Source of the DNA: Streptomyces chartreusis
GTDB taxonomy: Bacteria > Actinomycetota > Actinomycetes > Streptomycetales > Streptomycetaceae
Assembly (NCBI RefSeq): GCF_008704715.1
Contig: NZ_CP023689.1
Span: 5,580,001-5,644,000 of the forward strand
Direction: 5' to 3'
DNA: 64,000 bases
Positions 1-11,000 of the stretch are shown here, one piece after another (positions within the stretch are counted from its first letter, which is position 1; every line of letters begins with the position of its first letter). Position numbers and translations under genes: made by a program. The notes under the pieces were generated by a model. That model worked only from the letters and a program-made list of their open reading frames with translations, ran no database searches and was not told the origin of the DNA.

Positions 1-2
1 TG

Positions 3-458
3 CCGCCGACCCGGCGCGGCATGTGGAGCATCGTCGCCGTCTTCAACCAGCTGCGCCCCAGCGTCGCCGCCATCGCCCTGGGCATCGCCCGCGCCGCCCA
101 CGACTACGTCGCCGAACACCGGCGGCTGCTGCGCGGACGCGAGCGCGAGACGTACGAGGAACTCGGCCACCGCATCGACGCGGCCCGGCTGCTGACGTAC
201 CGGGCCGCCCTCGCCGTGGACCGGCGCCCCGCCGCCGGGCACCTCGCGTCGGCCGCCAAGGCCCGCGCCTGCGAGCTCGCCGAGGACGTGACCCTCGCCG
301 CGCTCGGCCTCCTCGGCCCCGGCGCCCGGCTGGACCATCCGCTGCTGGAGAAGCTGGCCAGGGACGCCCGGGGCGTGGAGTTCATGGAAGGCACACGCAA
401 CATCCAGAAACTCAATCTCTTCCAGGGGCTGCACACCGGAAAGGTGGGCCGGCCGTGA
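3..458 (+). CDS. Acyl-CoA dehydrogenase, C-terminal part (5' truncated by window edge)
   Basis: Only the C-terminal ~150 residues are visible; the frame is open to the window start, so the gene begins outside. The sequence has the helical C-terminal domain of acyl-CoA dehydrogenases, ending with the family-typical segment EFMEGTRNIQKLNLF, which contains the C-terminal helix near the FAD site. Family members oxidise acyl-thioesters to 2,3-enoyl-thioesters with FAD. The stop codon overlaps the GTG start of the phosphopantetheinyl transferase (GTGA at 455-458), so the two are co-transcribed. Placement beside a lipopeptide cluster suggests a role in acyl-chain or amino-acid desaturation, but that is inference; without the N-terminal half neither the catalytic base nor the substrate class can be judged. 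Confidence 0.8.
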   Translation, partial: PPTRRGMWSIVAVFNQLRPSVAAIALGIARAAHDYVAEHRRLLRGRERETYEELGHRIDAARLLTYRAALAVDRRPAAGHLASAAKARACELAEDVTLAALGLLGPGARLDHPLLEKLARDARGVEFMEGTRNIQKLNLFQGLHTGKVGRP

Positions 459-1177
459 GCGCGGAGGCCGAGGTGTGGCACATTCCGCTTTCCGCCGAAC
501 CGGAACCGGAGGGCGGCCCTTCCACTCTTGAGGACCTCCTGGACGACAACGAGAGATCCCGGGCCCGGATGGGGAAACTCCCCGGAATGCGGCGCCGTTT
601 CGTACGGGCGCACGCCGCTGCCCGGATCATCCTCGGCGGCCGCCTCGGACAGCCACCGGACACCGTGCGCTTCACCCGCGGACGCTGGGGCAAGCCCGCG
701 GTCGAGGGCGCGCGCGGGCTGCACTTCAGCCTGTCCCACTCGGGGGAGCTGGCGCTGCTCGCGCTGGCACCCAGACCCGTCGGCGTGGATGTGGAACTGG
801 CCCGCGCCGACCTCGACTTCACGCGGCTGGCCAGGCGTTTCTTCCCGGAAGCGGAACGCGGTTCGGTGGCGCGCGGCGGCCGGGACACCTTCGTGCGGCT
901 GTGGACCCGCAAGGAGGCGTGCGTGAAGGCGGCGGGCGGCCGGCTCACCCAGGGCATGGGCCTGCCGGTGGCGCACACCGCGCCCCAGGCCGTCGTACGG
1001 GATCCGGCGGGGGAACTCGAAGGTCCCTGGCGGGTCGCGGACCTGGCGCTGCCCGACGGATATGCGGGCGCCGTCGCCCTGTTCGGCGGCGATCCCTTTT
1101 CCGTGTCATCGCGGATGTGGTATGACATGCCGCCGGAAGAATCCGACGCCATGTCGGCCACCCGGGGTGTCAAGTAG
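455..1177 (+). CDS. Sfp-type 4'-phosphopantetheinyl transferase
   Basis: A protein of about 240 residues from GTG 455, which overlaps the preceding stop; a longer upstream reading of this frame lacks a credible start. It shows the hallmarks of the Sfp superfamily: FSLSHSG in the middle, GVDVE (Mg2+/CoA-binding acidic residues) and W-x-R-KEA near residue 150. Such enzymes transfer the phosphopantetheine arm of CoA to the conserved Ser of carrier proteins, here plausibly the six PCP domains and the ACP of this cluster. The length is normal for the Sfp class and distinct from short AcpS. It is probably cytoplasmic and co-transcribed with the acyl-CoA dehydrogenase. Confidence 0.93.
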   Translation: MSAEAEVWHIPLSAEPEPEGGPSTLEDLLDDNERSRARMGKLPGMRRRFVRAHAAARIILGGRLGQPPDTVRFTRGRWGKPAVEGARGLHFSLSHSGELALLALAPRPVGVDVELARADLDFTRLARRFFPEAERGSVARGGRDTFVRLWTRKEACVKAAGGRLTQGMGLPVAHTAPQAVVRDPAGELEGPWRVADLALPDGYAGAVALFGGDPFSVSSRMWYDMPPEESDAMSATRGVK

Positions 1178-1342
1178 AAGAAACTCCCCCTCGAATCGGA
1201 GTACTTGTACCCGTGATCGCGCGCCGGGCCGTCAGTAGATTTTGTTCAGGCAAGAGCGCGCGGTAATCACCACCGGCCGGAATTTCGAACCCAGGCGCGT
1301 GTCCGTGATCCCGGGCAATTCATTCGAGAAGGGGAAAGCAAA

Positions 1343-3538
1343 GTGGGAGGCAGGAACCTGATCACCAGGGCCGCTCGCTGGAGCGCCGTCCACCCCTGGT
1401 GGGCGATGACGCTCTGGGTGGTGTTCGTCCTCGGCGCCCTCGTGGTCGGCGGAATGACCGGCACACGGTCGGCGACCGTCTCGGACCTGGCCATCGGCCA
1501 GTCCGGCCGCGCGGCCGAGATAGCCAAGGACGGCGGCCTGGAGAACCGGGCCGTGGAGAACATCCTGGTGACGCCCTACGAGGGCACGCTCGACCAGGAC
1601 AGGGCGCGGGCGGCGGCCGACGAGGCCGCGGATGCGCTGCGGGGCGCCAAGGGCGTCACCGCGATCGGCAAGCCGGTACCGGCGCCCGACGGTTCGGCCC
1701 TGCTGGTGCCCGTCACGCTCGGCGGGGACCCGGAGACCGCGAGCGAACGCGTGCAGCCGCTGCTCGACAAGGTCGAGAAGGTCGGCGAGAAGCACACCGA
1801 GGTCCGCGTCGAACTCGTGGGCGCCGGCTCCATCAAGGCCGGGCTCGACGACATGCTCTCCGAGGACCTGGGCCGGGCCACCGGGCTCAGCCTCCCGGTG
1901 ACGCTGATCGTGATGGTGTTCGTCTTCGGCGCGATCGTCGCCGCGAGCGTCCCCGTCATCCTCGGCATCTCCTCCGTGCTCGCCGGCCTCGGACTGTGGG
2001 GCGTGGCCTCCCAATTCGTCGCCGACCCGGGCCCGGTGACCCACATCATCGTGCTGATGGGCATGGCCATCGGCGTCGACTACTCGCTCTTCTACCTCAA
2101 GCGGCAGCGCGAGGAGCGCGCGCTCGGCGCCGACAACATCGACGCCATCGAGATCGCCTCCGCCACCTCCGGCCACTCCGTGATGGTCTCCGGACTGGTC
2201 GTCATGGTCTCCATGGGCGCCCTCTACCTCGCCGGGCACATCGCCTTCGAGTCGATGGCCACCGGAGCGGTCCTCGTCGTCGCCATCGCGATGCTCGCCT
2301 CGCTGACCGTGCTGCCCGCGATGCTCTCCAAGTTCGGCCGCTACCTGGACCGTCCGCGGGTGCCGCTGGTGTGGCGGCTCACCCAGCGCGCCGGCACCAA
2401 GCCGCGCCTGTGGTCGGCGATGCTCAAGCCGTCGCTGCGGCACCCGGTCATCTCCCTGGTGCTGTCGGTGGGCGCGTTGCTCGCGCTCGCCGTGCCGGCC
2501 ATGGACCTGAAGCTGAAGGCCACCGGCGTCGACGACCTGCCGCACTCCATCCCCGCGATGCAGGCCAACGAGCGGCTGACCGAGTCCTTCCCGAGCCAGG
2601 CAGACACGCACACCGTCGCCGTACGGGTCCCCGCGGACCAGGCCGGCCGGCTGCCCGACGCGGTGACCTCCCTCATCCAACGCACCCAGCACTCCGGCCT
2701 GTTCGTGCACACTCCGGCGCCCGAGGTGCGCACCTCCAAGGACGGCACGGTGGCCACCATCGCGGTCGGCACCCGCTTCGACAGCAACTCCGAGAAGGCC
2801 CGCGAGTCCCTGACGGCGCTGCGCGAGGACATCGCGCCGGGGACCGTCGGCCGGGTGCGGGGAGCGGAGTTCGCCGTCGGCGGCAGCGACGTGGCCTACG
2901 ACGTGGACTACCGGGCCAACGTGGTCGACAAGATGCCCTGGGTGCTCGGGGTGGCGCTGCTGCTGACCTTCCTGGTGATGGCGATCGCGTTCCGCTCGAT
3001 CATGCTCGCGATGATCACCGTGGTGCTCAACGTCCTTTCCGCGGTGGCCTCGTTCGGGCTGCTGGCGCTGATCTTCCAGCGGACCTGGGCGGAGGGCTTC
3101 CTGGACTTCGAGTCCACCGGCCGGGTGGTGGCCTGGTTGCCGCTGATGCTCTTCGTGATCCTGCTCGGCCTCTCGATGGACTACCACGTCTTCGTGGTCA
3201 GCCGGATCCGCGAGGCGGCGCGCGGCGGGCTGCCGATCCGGGAGGCCGTGGAGCAGGGCATCACCCGCACGGCCGGCGTCGTGACGAGCGCCGCGGTGGT
3301 GATGGTCAGCGTGTTCGCGCTGCTGGCCTCGCTGAGCTTCATCGAGATGAAGCAGATGGGCGTCGGCATGGCCTGCGCGGTGCTGCTGGACGCCACGCTC
3401 ATCCGGATCGTGGTCCTGCCGTCGGTGGTCACGCTGCTCGGCTGGAAGACCTGGTGGCCCTCGCGGCTCGCGCATCAGAACGAGGCGCGGCCGCCGCGGA
3501 TTCCGGCATTGGTCGCGCGGCGGGCACCGATTCTCTGA
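1343..3538 (+). CDS. MMPL/RND-family membrane transporter
   Basis: A 731-residue integral membrane protein starting at GTG 1343 behind a purine-rich RBS (GAAGGGGAAAG). It has the two-fold MMPL layout: a first TM helix near residues 20-42, a large extracytoplasmic loop, a TM cluster at ~190-330, a second soluble loop after ~390 and a final TM cluster at ~530-710. GVDYSLFYLKRQREE and GLSMDYHVFVVSRIREA carry the paired Asp-Tyr motifs of MMPL proton relays. MMPL proteins export lipids, siderophores and lipopeptides using proton motive force. Its position inside the cluster suggests product export or self-resistance, in parallel with the ABC pair further downstream. A strong hairpin follows the gene. 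Confidence 0.9.
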   Translation: MGGRNLITRAARWSAVHPWWAMTLWVVFVLGALVVGGMTGTRSATVSDLAIGQSGRAAEIAKDGGLENRAVENILVTPYEGTLDQDRARAAADEAADALRGAKGVTAIGKPVPAPDGSALLVPVTLGGDPETASERVQPLLDKVEKVGEKHTEVRVELVGAGSIKAGLDDMLSEDLGRATGLSLPVTLIVMVFVFGAIVAASVPVILGISSVLAGLGLWGVASQFVADPGPVTHIIVLMGMAIGVDYSLFYLKRQREERALGADNIDAIEIASATSGHSVMVSGLVVMVSMGALYLAGHIAFESMATGAVLVVAIAMLASLTVLPAMLSKFGRYLDRPRVPLVWRLTQRAGTKPRLWSAMLKPSLRHPVISLVLSVGALLALAVPAMDLKLKATGVDDLPHSIPAMQANERLTESFPSQADTHTVAVRVPADQAGRLPDAVTSLIQRTQHSGLFVHTPAPEVRTSKDGTVATIAVGTRFDSNSEKARESLTALREDIAPGTVGRVRGAEFAVGGSDVAYDVDYRANVVDKMPWVLGVALLLTFLVMAIAFRSIMLAMITVVLNVLSAVASFGLLALIFQRTWAEGFLDFESTGRVVAWLPLMLFVILLGLSMDYHVFVVSRIREAARGGLPIREAVEQGITRTAGVVTSAAVVMVSVFALLASLSFIEMKQMGVGMACAVLLDATLIRIVVLPSVVTLLGWKTWWPSRLAHQNEARPPRIPALVARRAPIL

Positions 3539-3562
3539 GATTCTCCGAGCACGGCCTTGTGA

Positions 3563-3593
3563 CGAAGGGGCGGCCCGATGGGCCGCCCCTTCG
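3563..3593 (+). terminator. Strong hairpin terminator after the MMPL gene
   Basis: A perfect 14-bp inverted repeat (3563-3576 with 3580-3593) around a 3-nt loop, 25 bp after the transporter stop. There is no T-tract, which is common for Streptomyces terminators. It separates the MMPL transcription unit from the regulatory genes. Confidence 0.8.
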
Positions 3594-3814
3594 GTCATGT
3601 CTGTCACCTTTCGTGCCGGACCCGCGCTAAACGTCCTGTGAATTGTGTGAGCTCCCCTTGGGAGTCCTGTGTCGAAAGTTGTGAGAGTTGTACACTCAGA
3701 CGCGCGTTCGGCGGAGAGCGACCATCTGATCCTTCACCGACCCATTGGGTGAATCATCAACATACCGACGGGCGCGACGACGGGGGAAAACGGGGTGATC
3801 AGGGGGATATGTCC

Positions 3815-4105
3815 ATGCACGGTGACGACGGCATGCCGTCGGCGCGTTGGGAGACCGAGCTCGCTCGCGTAGGAGCGCTTTCCGATCGCGAGTTGCAGGT
3901 CTTCGCGCTCCTGGGTGCCGGACTTTCCAATCGCGGTATCGCGACCCGGCTTCAGGTCACGGAGCGCACGGTGAAGGCGCACGTCGCGAGTATTCTGACC
4001 AAGCTGGAAGTGGAATCCCGCCTTCAGGTCGGCTTGGTCGCCCAGGCTCATCAGCTCATGTACGAAGGTACAGTTTCGAACAGCTCGGACGTGATTGATA
4101 ATTGA
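3815..4105 (+). CDS. Small LuxR/NarL-type HTH regulator without receiver domain
   Basis: The protein of about 96 residues starts at ATG 3815, chosen because AGGGGG (3801-3806) is correctly spaced from it; an ATG at 3809 is in frame but too close. Nearly the whole protein is a GerE/LuxR C-terminal domain: LSDRELQVFALLGAGLSNRGIA, then TERTVKAHVASILTKL, the recognition helix region. No receiver or ligand-binding domain is present, so it resembles stand-alone LuxR HTH proteins that accompany SARPs in biosynthetic clusters. It lies just before the SARP gene in the same orientation and is probably a pathway-specific regulator; its operator is not evident. Confidence 0.88.
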   Translation: MHGDDGMPSARWETELARVGALSDRELQVFALLGAGLSNRGIATRLQVTERTVKAHVASILTKLEVESRLQVGLVAQAHQLMYEGTVSNSSDVIDN

Positions 4106-4237
4106 TCAGTTCGAGTAACTCCCAGGTAATTCCCTTGTCGGGCCCGACGGAATGAGTCGCTTTCGTTCCGCGTGCTGCGCCCGAGGCCGTGAGGTGGGAG
4201 CTCGCGGCCGAATTCTTGGATAGGGATGGGAATTTTT

Positions 4238-4996
4238 GTGTACATCTCCATATTGGGCCCGCTGCTGATAGGGGACGGTCAGCGGACTGTCGGTCTGCGG
4301 GCGAAGAAGATACGGGTCATGCTGACCATGCTCGCGTTGAACCCCGGCCAGGTGGTCGCCTTCGACGAGCTGATCGATGAACTGTGGGGCGAAGTCCCTC
4401 TCAAGAACACGCGCAACGCTCTTCAGGCCAACGTCAAGCGCATGCGCAAGGCGCTTGCCGAGTTCGGATTCGAGGATCCTGACCAGACCCTCATCCGTAC
4501 CGTGGACAACGGCTACATGCTCGACGTCCCCGAGGAGGCCCTCGACGCCCACCGCTTCCTGCGGATGGCCGAAAAGGGCGCCGGCCTGGTGGGGCAACGG
4601 CCGTACGAGGCGCGGGACCTGCTTCGGCAGTCCCTCTCCATGTGGCGGGGACCGGCCCTGCTCGACGTGAGTGACGGGCCGCGCTGCCGGGCCGTGGCGC
4701 TCCGTCTCGACGAACAGCGCAAGACAGCCAGGGAAGACCTGATCGAGGCACAGTTGCAGGCCGGCGAGGCGGGGGTCGTCGTTGCCGAGCTGAAGCAGTT
4801 GCTCGCTCAGTATCCCGAACGGGAGCGGTTCAGCGAGCAGTTGATGATCGCGCTGTACCGCTGCGGACGGCAGTCCGAGGCGATCGACATCTTCCATCGC
4901 ACCCGTAAGTGGCTGGACGAGGAACTGGGACTGAAGCCGTCACGGCGGCTGCACAGCACGTATCAGGCCATCCTGATGCAGGACCCGTCTCTGTGA
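4238..4996 (+). CDS. SARP-family transcriptional activator (OmpR-type DBD + BTAD)
   Basis: About 252 residues. GTG 4238 is preferred, giving the usual SARP N-terminus (YISILGPLL) with GGGATGGG upstream; ATG 4226 adds four residues but its RBS would be almost adjacent. Residues 1-90 form the winged-helix OmpR/PhoB-like DNA-binding domain (LRAKKIRVMLTMLALN, then LWGEVPLKNTRNALQANVKRMRK). Residues ~95-250 are the bacterial transcriptional activation domain (LDAHRFLRMAEKG, WRGPALLDV, LKQLLAQYPERERFSEQLMIALYR). SARPs activate antibiotic clusters by binding heptameric direct repeats spaced 11 bp near the -10 box. Exactly such arrays (GTCAGnn) occur before the reverse NRPS, sbnA, the ACP operon and maoC, so this gene is the likely cluster activator. 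Confidence 0.93.
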   Translation: MYISILGPLLIGDGQRTVGLRAKKIRVMLTMLALNPGQVVAFDELIDELWGEVPLKNTRNALQANVKRMRKALAEFGFEDPDQTLIRTVDNGYMLDVPEEALDAHRFLRMAEKGAGLVGQRPYEARDLLRQSLSMWRGPALLDVSDGPRCRAVALRLDEQRKTAREDLIEAQLQAGEAGVVVAELKQLLAQYPERERFSEQLMIALYRCGRQSEAIDIFHRTRKWLDEELGLKPSRRLHSTYQAILMQDPSL

Positions 4997-5010
4997 CTCC
5001 GTAGGTCGAA

Positions 5011-5057
5011 CGACAAGGGCGCCGGTGGCTCGTGCTGAGCCACCGGCGCCCTTGTCG
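5011..5057. terminator. Bidirectional hairpin between SARP and NRPS genes
   Basis: A 21-bp perfect inverted repeat (5011-5031 with 5037-5057) around a 5-nt loop, located between the converging ends of the SARP gene (4996) and the reverse-strand NRPS (5071). It should stop transcription from both sides. Confidence 0.88.
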
Positions 5058-5070
5058 TGTCCGTACCGCC

Positions 5071-8000
5071 TCAGGTCCGGCGCAGGGCCCGGTCCGTGAG
5101 CGCGCCGATGTGGCGTGCCGCATCGCCGCTCAGCATCTCCTCGTGCCCGCACGGCACGTCGTGGACCACGACCGCGCCGTCCACGTACGGCCGCCAGCGC
5201 GCCGCCGGGTCGCCGGCCGGGGCGTCGGGCTCGGCCGCGGCCACGAAGAGCGTCAGCTCACCCGTGTAGCGGCCCGGTGTGAAGCGGCGTGCGATGTCGG
5301 TGTGGTGCCGCATGACGGTCATCAGGTGACGCAGGTCCGCCTCCGGGATGTCGGCGCCACGGGCGTGGTGTTCGAGGAACGCCGTGCGGATCTGCTCGTC
5401 GGTGGGGTTCGGGTCGTCGGGCTCGACGGGAGCCACGTCCAGCGCCGCCAGGAAGTCGACCTGTTCGCCGGTCTCCTGGAGCCGGACGGCCATCTCGTGT
5501 GCGACCAGCCCGCCGAACGACCAGCCGAGCAGGTGGTACGGGCCCTGCGGCTGAACCTGGCGGACCCGCTCGACGTAGGTCGCGGCGAGAGCGGGGACGT
5601 CCTGGGGGCGGGCCCAGCTGCCGGGTGCCGCGGCTATGCCGTCCGACTGGAGGGCGTGGACGGGGCGTCTTGGGTCCAGGTGGGGGGTGAGGCCGGCGAA
5701 GGGGAAGCCGAAGCCGACGCCGCCGTGGACGCAGAACAGTGGGGGGAGGTCGCCGGTGGGGCGGAGGGGGAGGAGGGGGGTGAGTGCGGGTGCTTGTGCC
5801 TGTGCGGGTGCGTTCGGGGGCACGCGGCCTTCGGCCGCGTCGGGGTTCCCACCCGCACCGCCCGTGCGGGTATCGCTGTCGGGTGCGGGTGGCCCCTGTG
5901 GGGCGTGCGCGCCGTCGGCGGCCGCGGGAGCGCTCGGGGCCGCGTGAATGGTTTCGGCCGCGGAGTTGCTCTCGGCCGCTGTGGCCAGTGCCTTCACCGT
6001 GCGGTGGGTGAAGACGTCCGACAGGGACAGGGTGAGGCCTGCCTTTTCCGCTCGGCTGACTATCTGGACCGAGCGCAGGCTGTCGCCGCCCAGGGTGAAG
6101 AAGTCGGCGTCGGCGTCGACCCGGGGCAGGCCCAGGACCTCGCAGAAGACGTCCGCCAGGGCCTTCTCGCCGGGGGTGCGCGGGGGGCGGCCGGCGCTGT
6201 CGGGGGCCGGGGTGCCCGGGGCCGGCAGGGCTCGGGTGTCGAGTTTGCCGTTCGGGGTCAGCGGGAGCTCGGGGAGGGTGACGAGGGACGCCGGGACCAT
6301 GTGGGCCGGCAGGGAGCCGGCGACGTGGGCGCGCAGGACGGGCACGTCGACGGCGGCGACGCCGGGCACCGGGACGACGTAGCCCGTCAGTTGCGGGTCG
6401 CCCGTCGGCGTCGCGGTCACCACGACCGCGGCCTGCGCGATCACCGGGTGCCGGGTCAGCGTCGCCTCGATCTCGCCCGGCTCGATCCGGAAGCCCCGCA
6501 GCTTGACCTGGTGGTCGGCGCGGCCGACGTAGTCCAGCGTGCCGTCGGAGCACCGGCGCACCAGGTCGCCCGTGCGGTACATCCGCGTACCGGGCCCGCC
6601 GTAGGGGTCCGCGACGAAGCGCTCGGCGGTGGTGCCGGGACGGCCGAGATAGCCGTGGGCCAGACCGCCGCCCGCGAGGTACAGCTCACCGGTGACACCG
6701 ACCGGCGCCGGCGCGAGGGCCGCGTCCAGGACGTACCCGCGGAAATTGGCCAGCAGACGGCCGATCGGCGGCTTCCCGCCCGGCGTGAGCGGATCGCTCC
6801 AGGTCGCGCAGACCGAGGTCTCCGTCGGGCCGTACGCGTTGCGCAGCGTGACGTGCGGGGCGATCCGCTCGACCACGGCCGGCGGACACGCCTCGCCGCC
6901 GACCAGCAGACACAGGTCGCCCGGGAGCGCGGCCGGATCGGGGAAGCCGGCCACGACGGTGGGCGGCAGGATCGCGTGATTGACGCCGTACTCGGTGATC
7001 AGCTCGGCCAGCAGCGGCGCGGACAGCCTGCTGTCGGCGGTCGCGCACACGAGCGTGCCGCCCGAGTACAGCGAGGCGGACAGCTCCCACACCGTCGCGT
7101 CGAAGCTGAACGACGCGAACTGGAGCACCCGGGTCCCCGGCCCCGCGCCCATCTCAGCCCGCAGGTTGGCGACCAGATTGGCCGCCCCCGCGTGCGGCAC
7201 GGCCACGCCCTTGGGACGGCCGGTGGAGCCGGAGGTGTAGATGACGTACGCCGTGTCCCGCGCGGTCAGCGGCCGGGTGCGGTCGGCGTCCGCGACGTCG
7301 GTGGCGGGCAGCGCGCCCAGCTCGGCCAGCGTCGCCGGGGCGTCCAGGACCAGCGGGGACACCCCGGGGAGCCGGCCGGCGGCCTCCTCGACGGACAGGA
7401 CCTCGGCCGGCGCGGCGTCCTGGAGCATGTAGGCGATGCGCTCCGCCGGGTAGTCGGGGTCGACGGGCAGATAGGCCGCGCCGGTCTTCAGTACGGCCAG
7501 CAGCGCCACGACCGTACGGGCCGACCGGGGCAGCGCCAGCGCGACCAGGTCACCGGGGCCGATGCCGCGGCCGAGCAGCAGCCGGGCCAGGCGGTTGGCC
7601 TCGGCGTTGAGCTCCCCGTAGTCCAGCGGGTCCGCGCCGGGGACCAGGAGCGCCGGACGGGCGGAAGCCTCGGCCACGTGCCCCTCGAAGAGGGCCGGCA
7701 AGGTCACCGGCCGCTGCGGCAGCACCCGGCCCTGATGCTCGGTCAGCAGGGCGTGGCGGTCCTCGGCGGAGAGCAGGTCGAGGGCGCCGAGCGGCGCGTC
7801 GGGGGTGCGGGCCGCGGAGGCGAGGAGGGTGGCGAGGGCGTGCGCGACACGGTCTGCGGTGGCCTCGGTGAACAGGTCCGCGCTGTACTCCAGCAGGATG
7901 TCCAGACCGCCCGGAGCACCGTCCGCCGCCGCGCGCTCGGTCACCTCGAAGGACAGGTCGAACTTCGCCGTGGTGGAAGGGACGGACTCCACCGAGGCCG

Positions 8001-11000
8001 TGACGCCCGCCATCCCCGGCAGCGGACCGGCCGCGTTCTGGAACGACAGCACGACCTGCACCAGGGGCTGCCGGGCCAGCGAGCGCGCCGGCTTCAGCTC
8101 GTCCACGAGATGCTCGAACGGCAGCTCCGCGTGCGCGTACGCCGTCAGGTCCGACTCCCGCACACGGGCCAGCAGTTCGGCGAAGGTGGGGTCGCCCGCG
8201 GTGTCCGTGCGCAGCACCAGCGTGTTGACGAAGCAGCCCACCAGATCGCGCACCGCGTCGTCCGTACGGCCCGCCACCGGGCTGCCCAGCGGGATGTCGG
8301 TGCCCGCGCCGAGCCGGGTCAGCAGCGCCGCGAGCCCCGCCTGCACGGCCATGAACAGGCTCGCGCCGGAGCGCCGCGCCAGCTCGGCCAGACGCGCGTG
8401 CGTCTCGGCGGGCACCGTGTGCGCCACGCTTCCGCCGCGCCCGCCGGCCCGCGCGGGCCGCGGGAAGTCGGCGGGCAGCTCCAGCTCCTCCGGCAGTCCG
8501 GCCAACGCCTCGCGCCAGTGCGCGAGTTCCCTCGCGATCAGACTGTCCGGGTCGTCCTTGGCGCCCAGCAGCTCCCGCTGCCAGCGCGCGTAGTCCGCGT
8601 ACCGCACCGGCAGCGGCTCCCAGTGCGGCGCGCCGCCCGCCAGCCGCGCCCGGTACGCGGTCACGACGTCCCGCGCGAGCGGCTCCAGCGACCAGCCGTC
8701 GGCGGCGATGTGGTGCACGGTGAGCGCGAGCACGTGACGGTCCGCGCCGAGCGTGAACAGCCGTGCGCGCAGCGGAACTCGGGCGGACAGATCGAAGGGG
8801 TGCGCGGCCTCCGCGGCGAGCGCGCCGGGGAGGGCCTCCTCGCCGGGCAGCCGTACGACCTCCATACGGGCGCCCGCCTCCGCCGCCTCCTCGCGGGACA
8901 GCACCAGCTGCGACGGCAGCCCGTCGGCCTCCGTGAACACCGTGCGCAGACTCTCGTGCCGTGCCACCACGTCGGCGAGCGCCGCGGTGAGGGCGGGCGC
9001 GTCGAGTGCGCCGGTGAGGCGGACGGCCAGGGGGATGTTGTACGTCCCGGCCGGGGTGCCCATACGGCTGAGGAACCACAGGCGTTCCTGGGCGTAGGAG
9101 AGGGGGGCCGAGGTGGTGGGGTGGTCGGGGGCGGGGCGCAGCGGTGGGCGGTCGGTGGGGGGCGGGGTGGGGGTGGTGGCTGTCGGTGGGGGGAGGGCGC
9201 GGGCCAGGGACTCCGCGGTGCGGGTGTCGAAGAGGGTGCGGACCGGGACGTCCACGCCGAGGTCCGCGCGCAGCCGGTTGGCGACCCGGATCGCGGACAG
9301 GGAGTGGCCGCCGAGGGCGAAGAAGTCGTCGTCGGCGCCGACCCGTTCGAGGCCAAGCGCCTGAGCGAAGGCGGTGCACAGCAGTTCCTCGTACGGCGTC
9401 GCGGGCGGGCGGCCCGTGCCCGTGCGGTCGTCCGGCGGGGCGGGCAGTGCCTTGCGGTCGACCTTGCCGTTCGGGGTCAACGGGAGGGTGTCCAAGGGGA
9501 CGTACACGGCAGGGACCATGTGCTTGGGCAGCACCGCGGACGCGCGCTCCCGCAGCCGGTCGCGGTCGGTCCCTGCCGGTACGACATAGGCGACCAGGCG
9601 GGGTTCGCCGCCGTGGTCGGTGCGGGCCGTGACGACCGCCCGCTCGATGCCGGGCTGTGCGCCCAGGACGGATTCGATCTCGCCGAGTTCGATGCGGTGG
9701 CCGCGGATCTTGATCTGGTGGTCGCTGCGGCCGGCGTATTCGAGGGCGGTGGTTGCGTTTGTGTTTGTGGTGGCCGTTGTCCAGCGGACTATGTCGCCCG
9801 TGCGGTACATGCGGGTGCCGGGTGGGCCGTACGGGTCGGCCACGAACCGGTCCGCTGTCAGGGCCGGGCGGTTGAGGTAGCCGCGGGCGAGGCCCGAGCC
9901 GGCGATGTAGAGCTCGCCGTATGAGCCGTCGGGGGCGGGGCGGAGGGCTGCGTCGAGGACGTAAACGGCCGTGTTGGCGATGGGGTGGCCTATGGGGGGC
10001 GGGCCTTGGGTGTGCGGGGTGAGTCGTGCGGCCGTGGACCAGATGGTCGTTTCCGTGGGGCCGTAGACGTTGGTGACCGAGGCGCAGTGGGTGGTGAGGG
10101 CGTGGGCCAGGGGGTCGGGCAGGGCCTCGCCGCCGACCAGGGCGCGGAGGTTCTTCAGTGCGGGGGCGTGGTCGGTGGTGAGGGTCTGCCACAGGCTGGG
10201 GGTGGCCTGCATGAGGGTTGCGCCGGTGGTGGTGATGGCTGTGGCCAGGGCGGCGGGGTCGCGGACCGTTTCGCGGTCGGCGAGGAGGAGTTCGGCGCCG
10301 GTGGCCAGGGGGACGAAGAGTTCCAGGTTGGCTATGTCGAAGCCGAACGTTGTCACGGCGAGGAAGCGGTCCGTGGGGGTGACCTCGAAGCGGGTGGCCA
10401 TGTCGTGAATGAGGTTCACGAGGGCGGCGTGGGGGACGACCACGCCCTTGGGGCGGCCGGTGGAGCCTGAGGTGTAGATGACGTATGCGGGTGACTCTTC
10501 CGGTGCGGGTGCGGGTGCGTTGGGGGGCACGCGGCCTTCGGCCGCGTCGGTGTTCCCACCCGCACCGCCCGTGCGGGTTTCGTGGCCGGGTGCGGGTGGC
10601 CCCTGCTGGGGCTGAGCGCCGTCGGCGGCTGGCGCGGTCGTGGCGGGGGCGGGCGCGTCGAGGATCCACAGCCTGCCTGTGCCGGTGGTCTCCGTGTCGT
10701 CCGGCGTCAGGAGGGGGGCCACCCTCTTGTGGGTCAGGGTTACCACCGGGGCCGCGTCCTTGAGCATGTAGTGGAGGCGGTCCGGGGGGTAGTCGGGGTC
10801 CAGGGGGAGGTAGGCCGCGCCTGTTTTGAGTACGGCCAGGGCTGCCACCACCAGGTCGCAGGAGCGGTCCAGGGCCAGGGCCACCACTCGTTCCGGTGCC
10901 GCGCCCGCCGCGCGCAGGGCGGAGGCCAGGGCGTCGGCTCTGGTGTGCAGCTCGCGGTGGGTGAGGCGGTCCTCGCCGCAGCGTACGGCCGGTGCGTCCG

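Noticed and set aside
1232..3607. 791-codon reverse frame across the MMPL gene
   Set aside because: The translation is repetitive His/Asp/Arg-rich, and the forward frame is a clear MMPL transporter.
3640..3700. SARP-like direct repeats (TTGTGTGAG and TTGTGAGAG) upstream of the LuxR gene
   Set aside because: Only two copies, spacing not a multiple of 11 bp, and sequence unlike the GTCAGnn arrays.
5032..9924. 1630-codon forward frame opposite the reverse NRPS
   Set aside because: Same cause: GC-driven lack of stops on the non-coding strand. No motif, no RBS, and it runs through the hairpin terminator.
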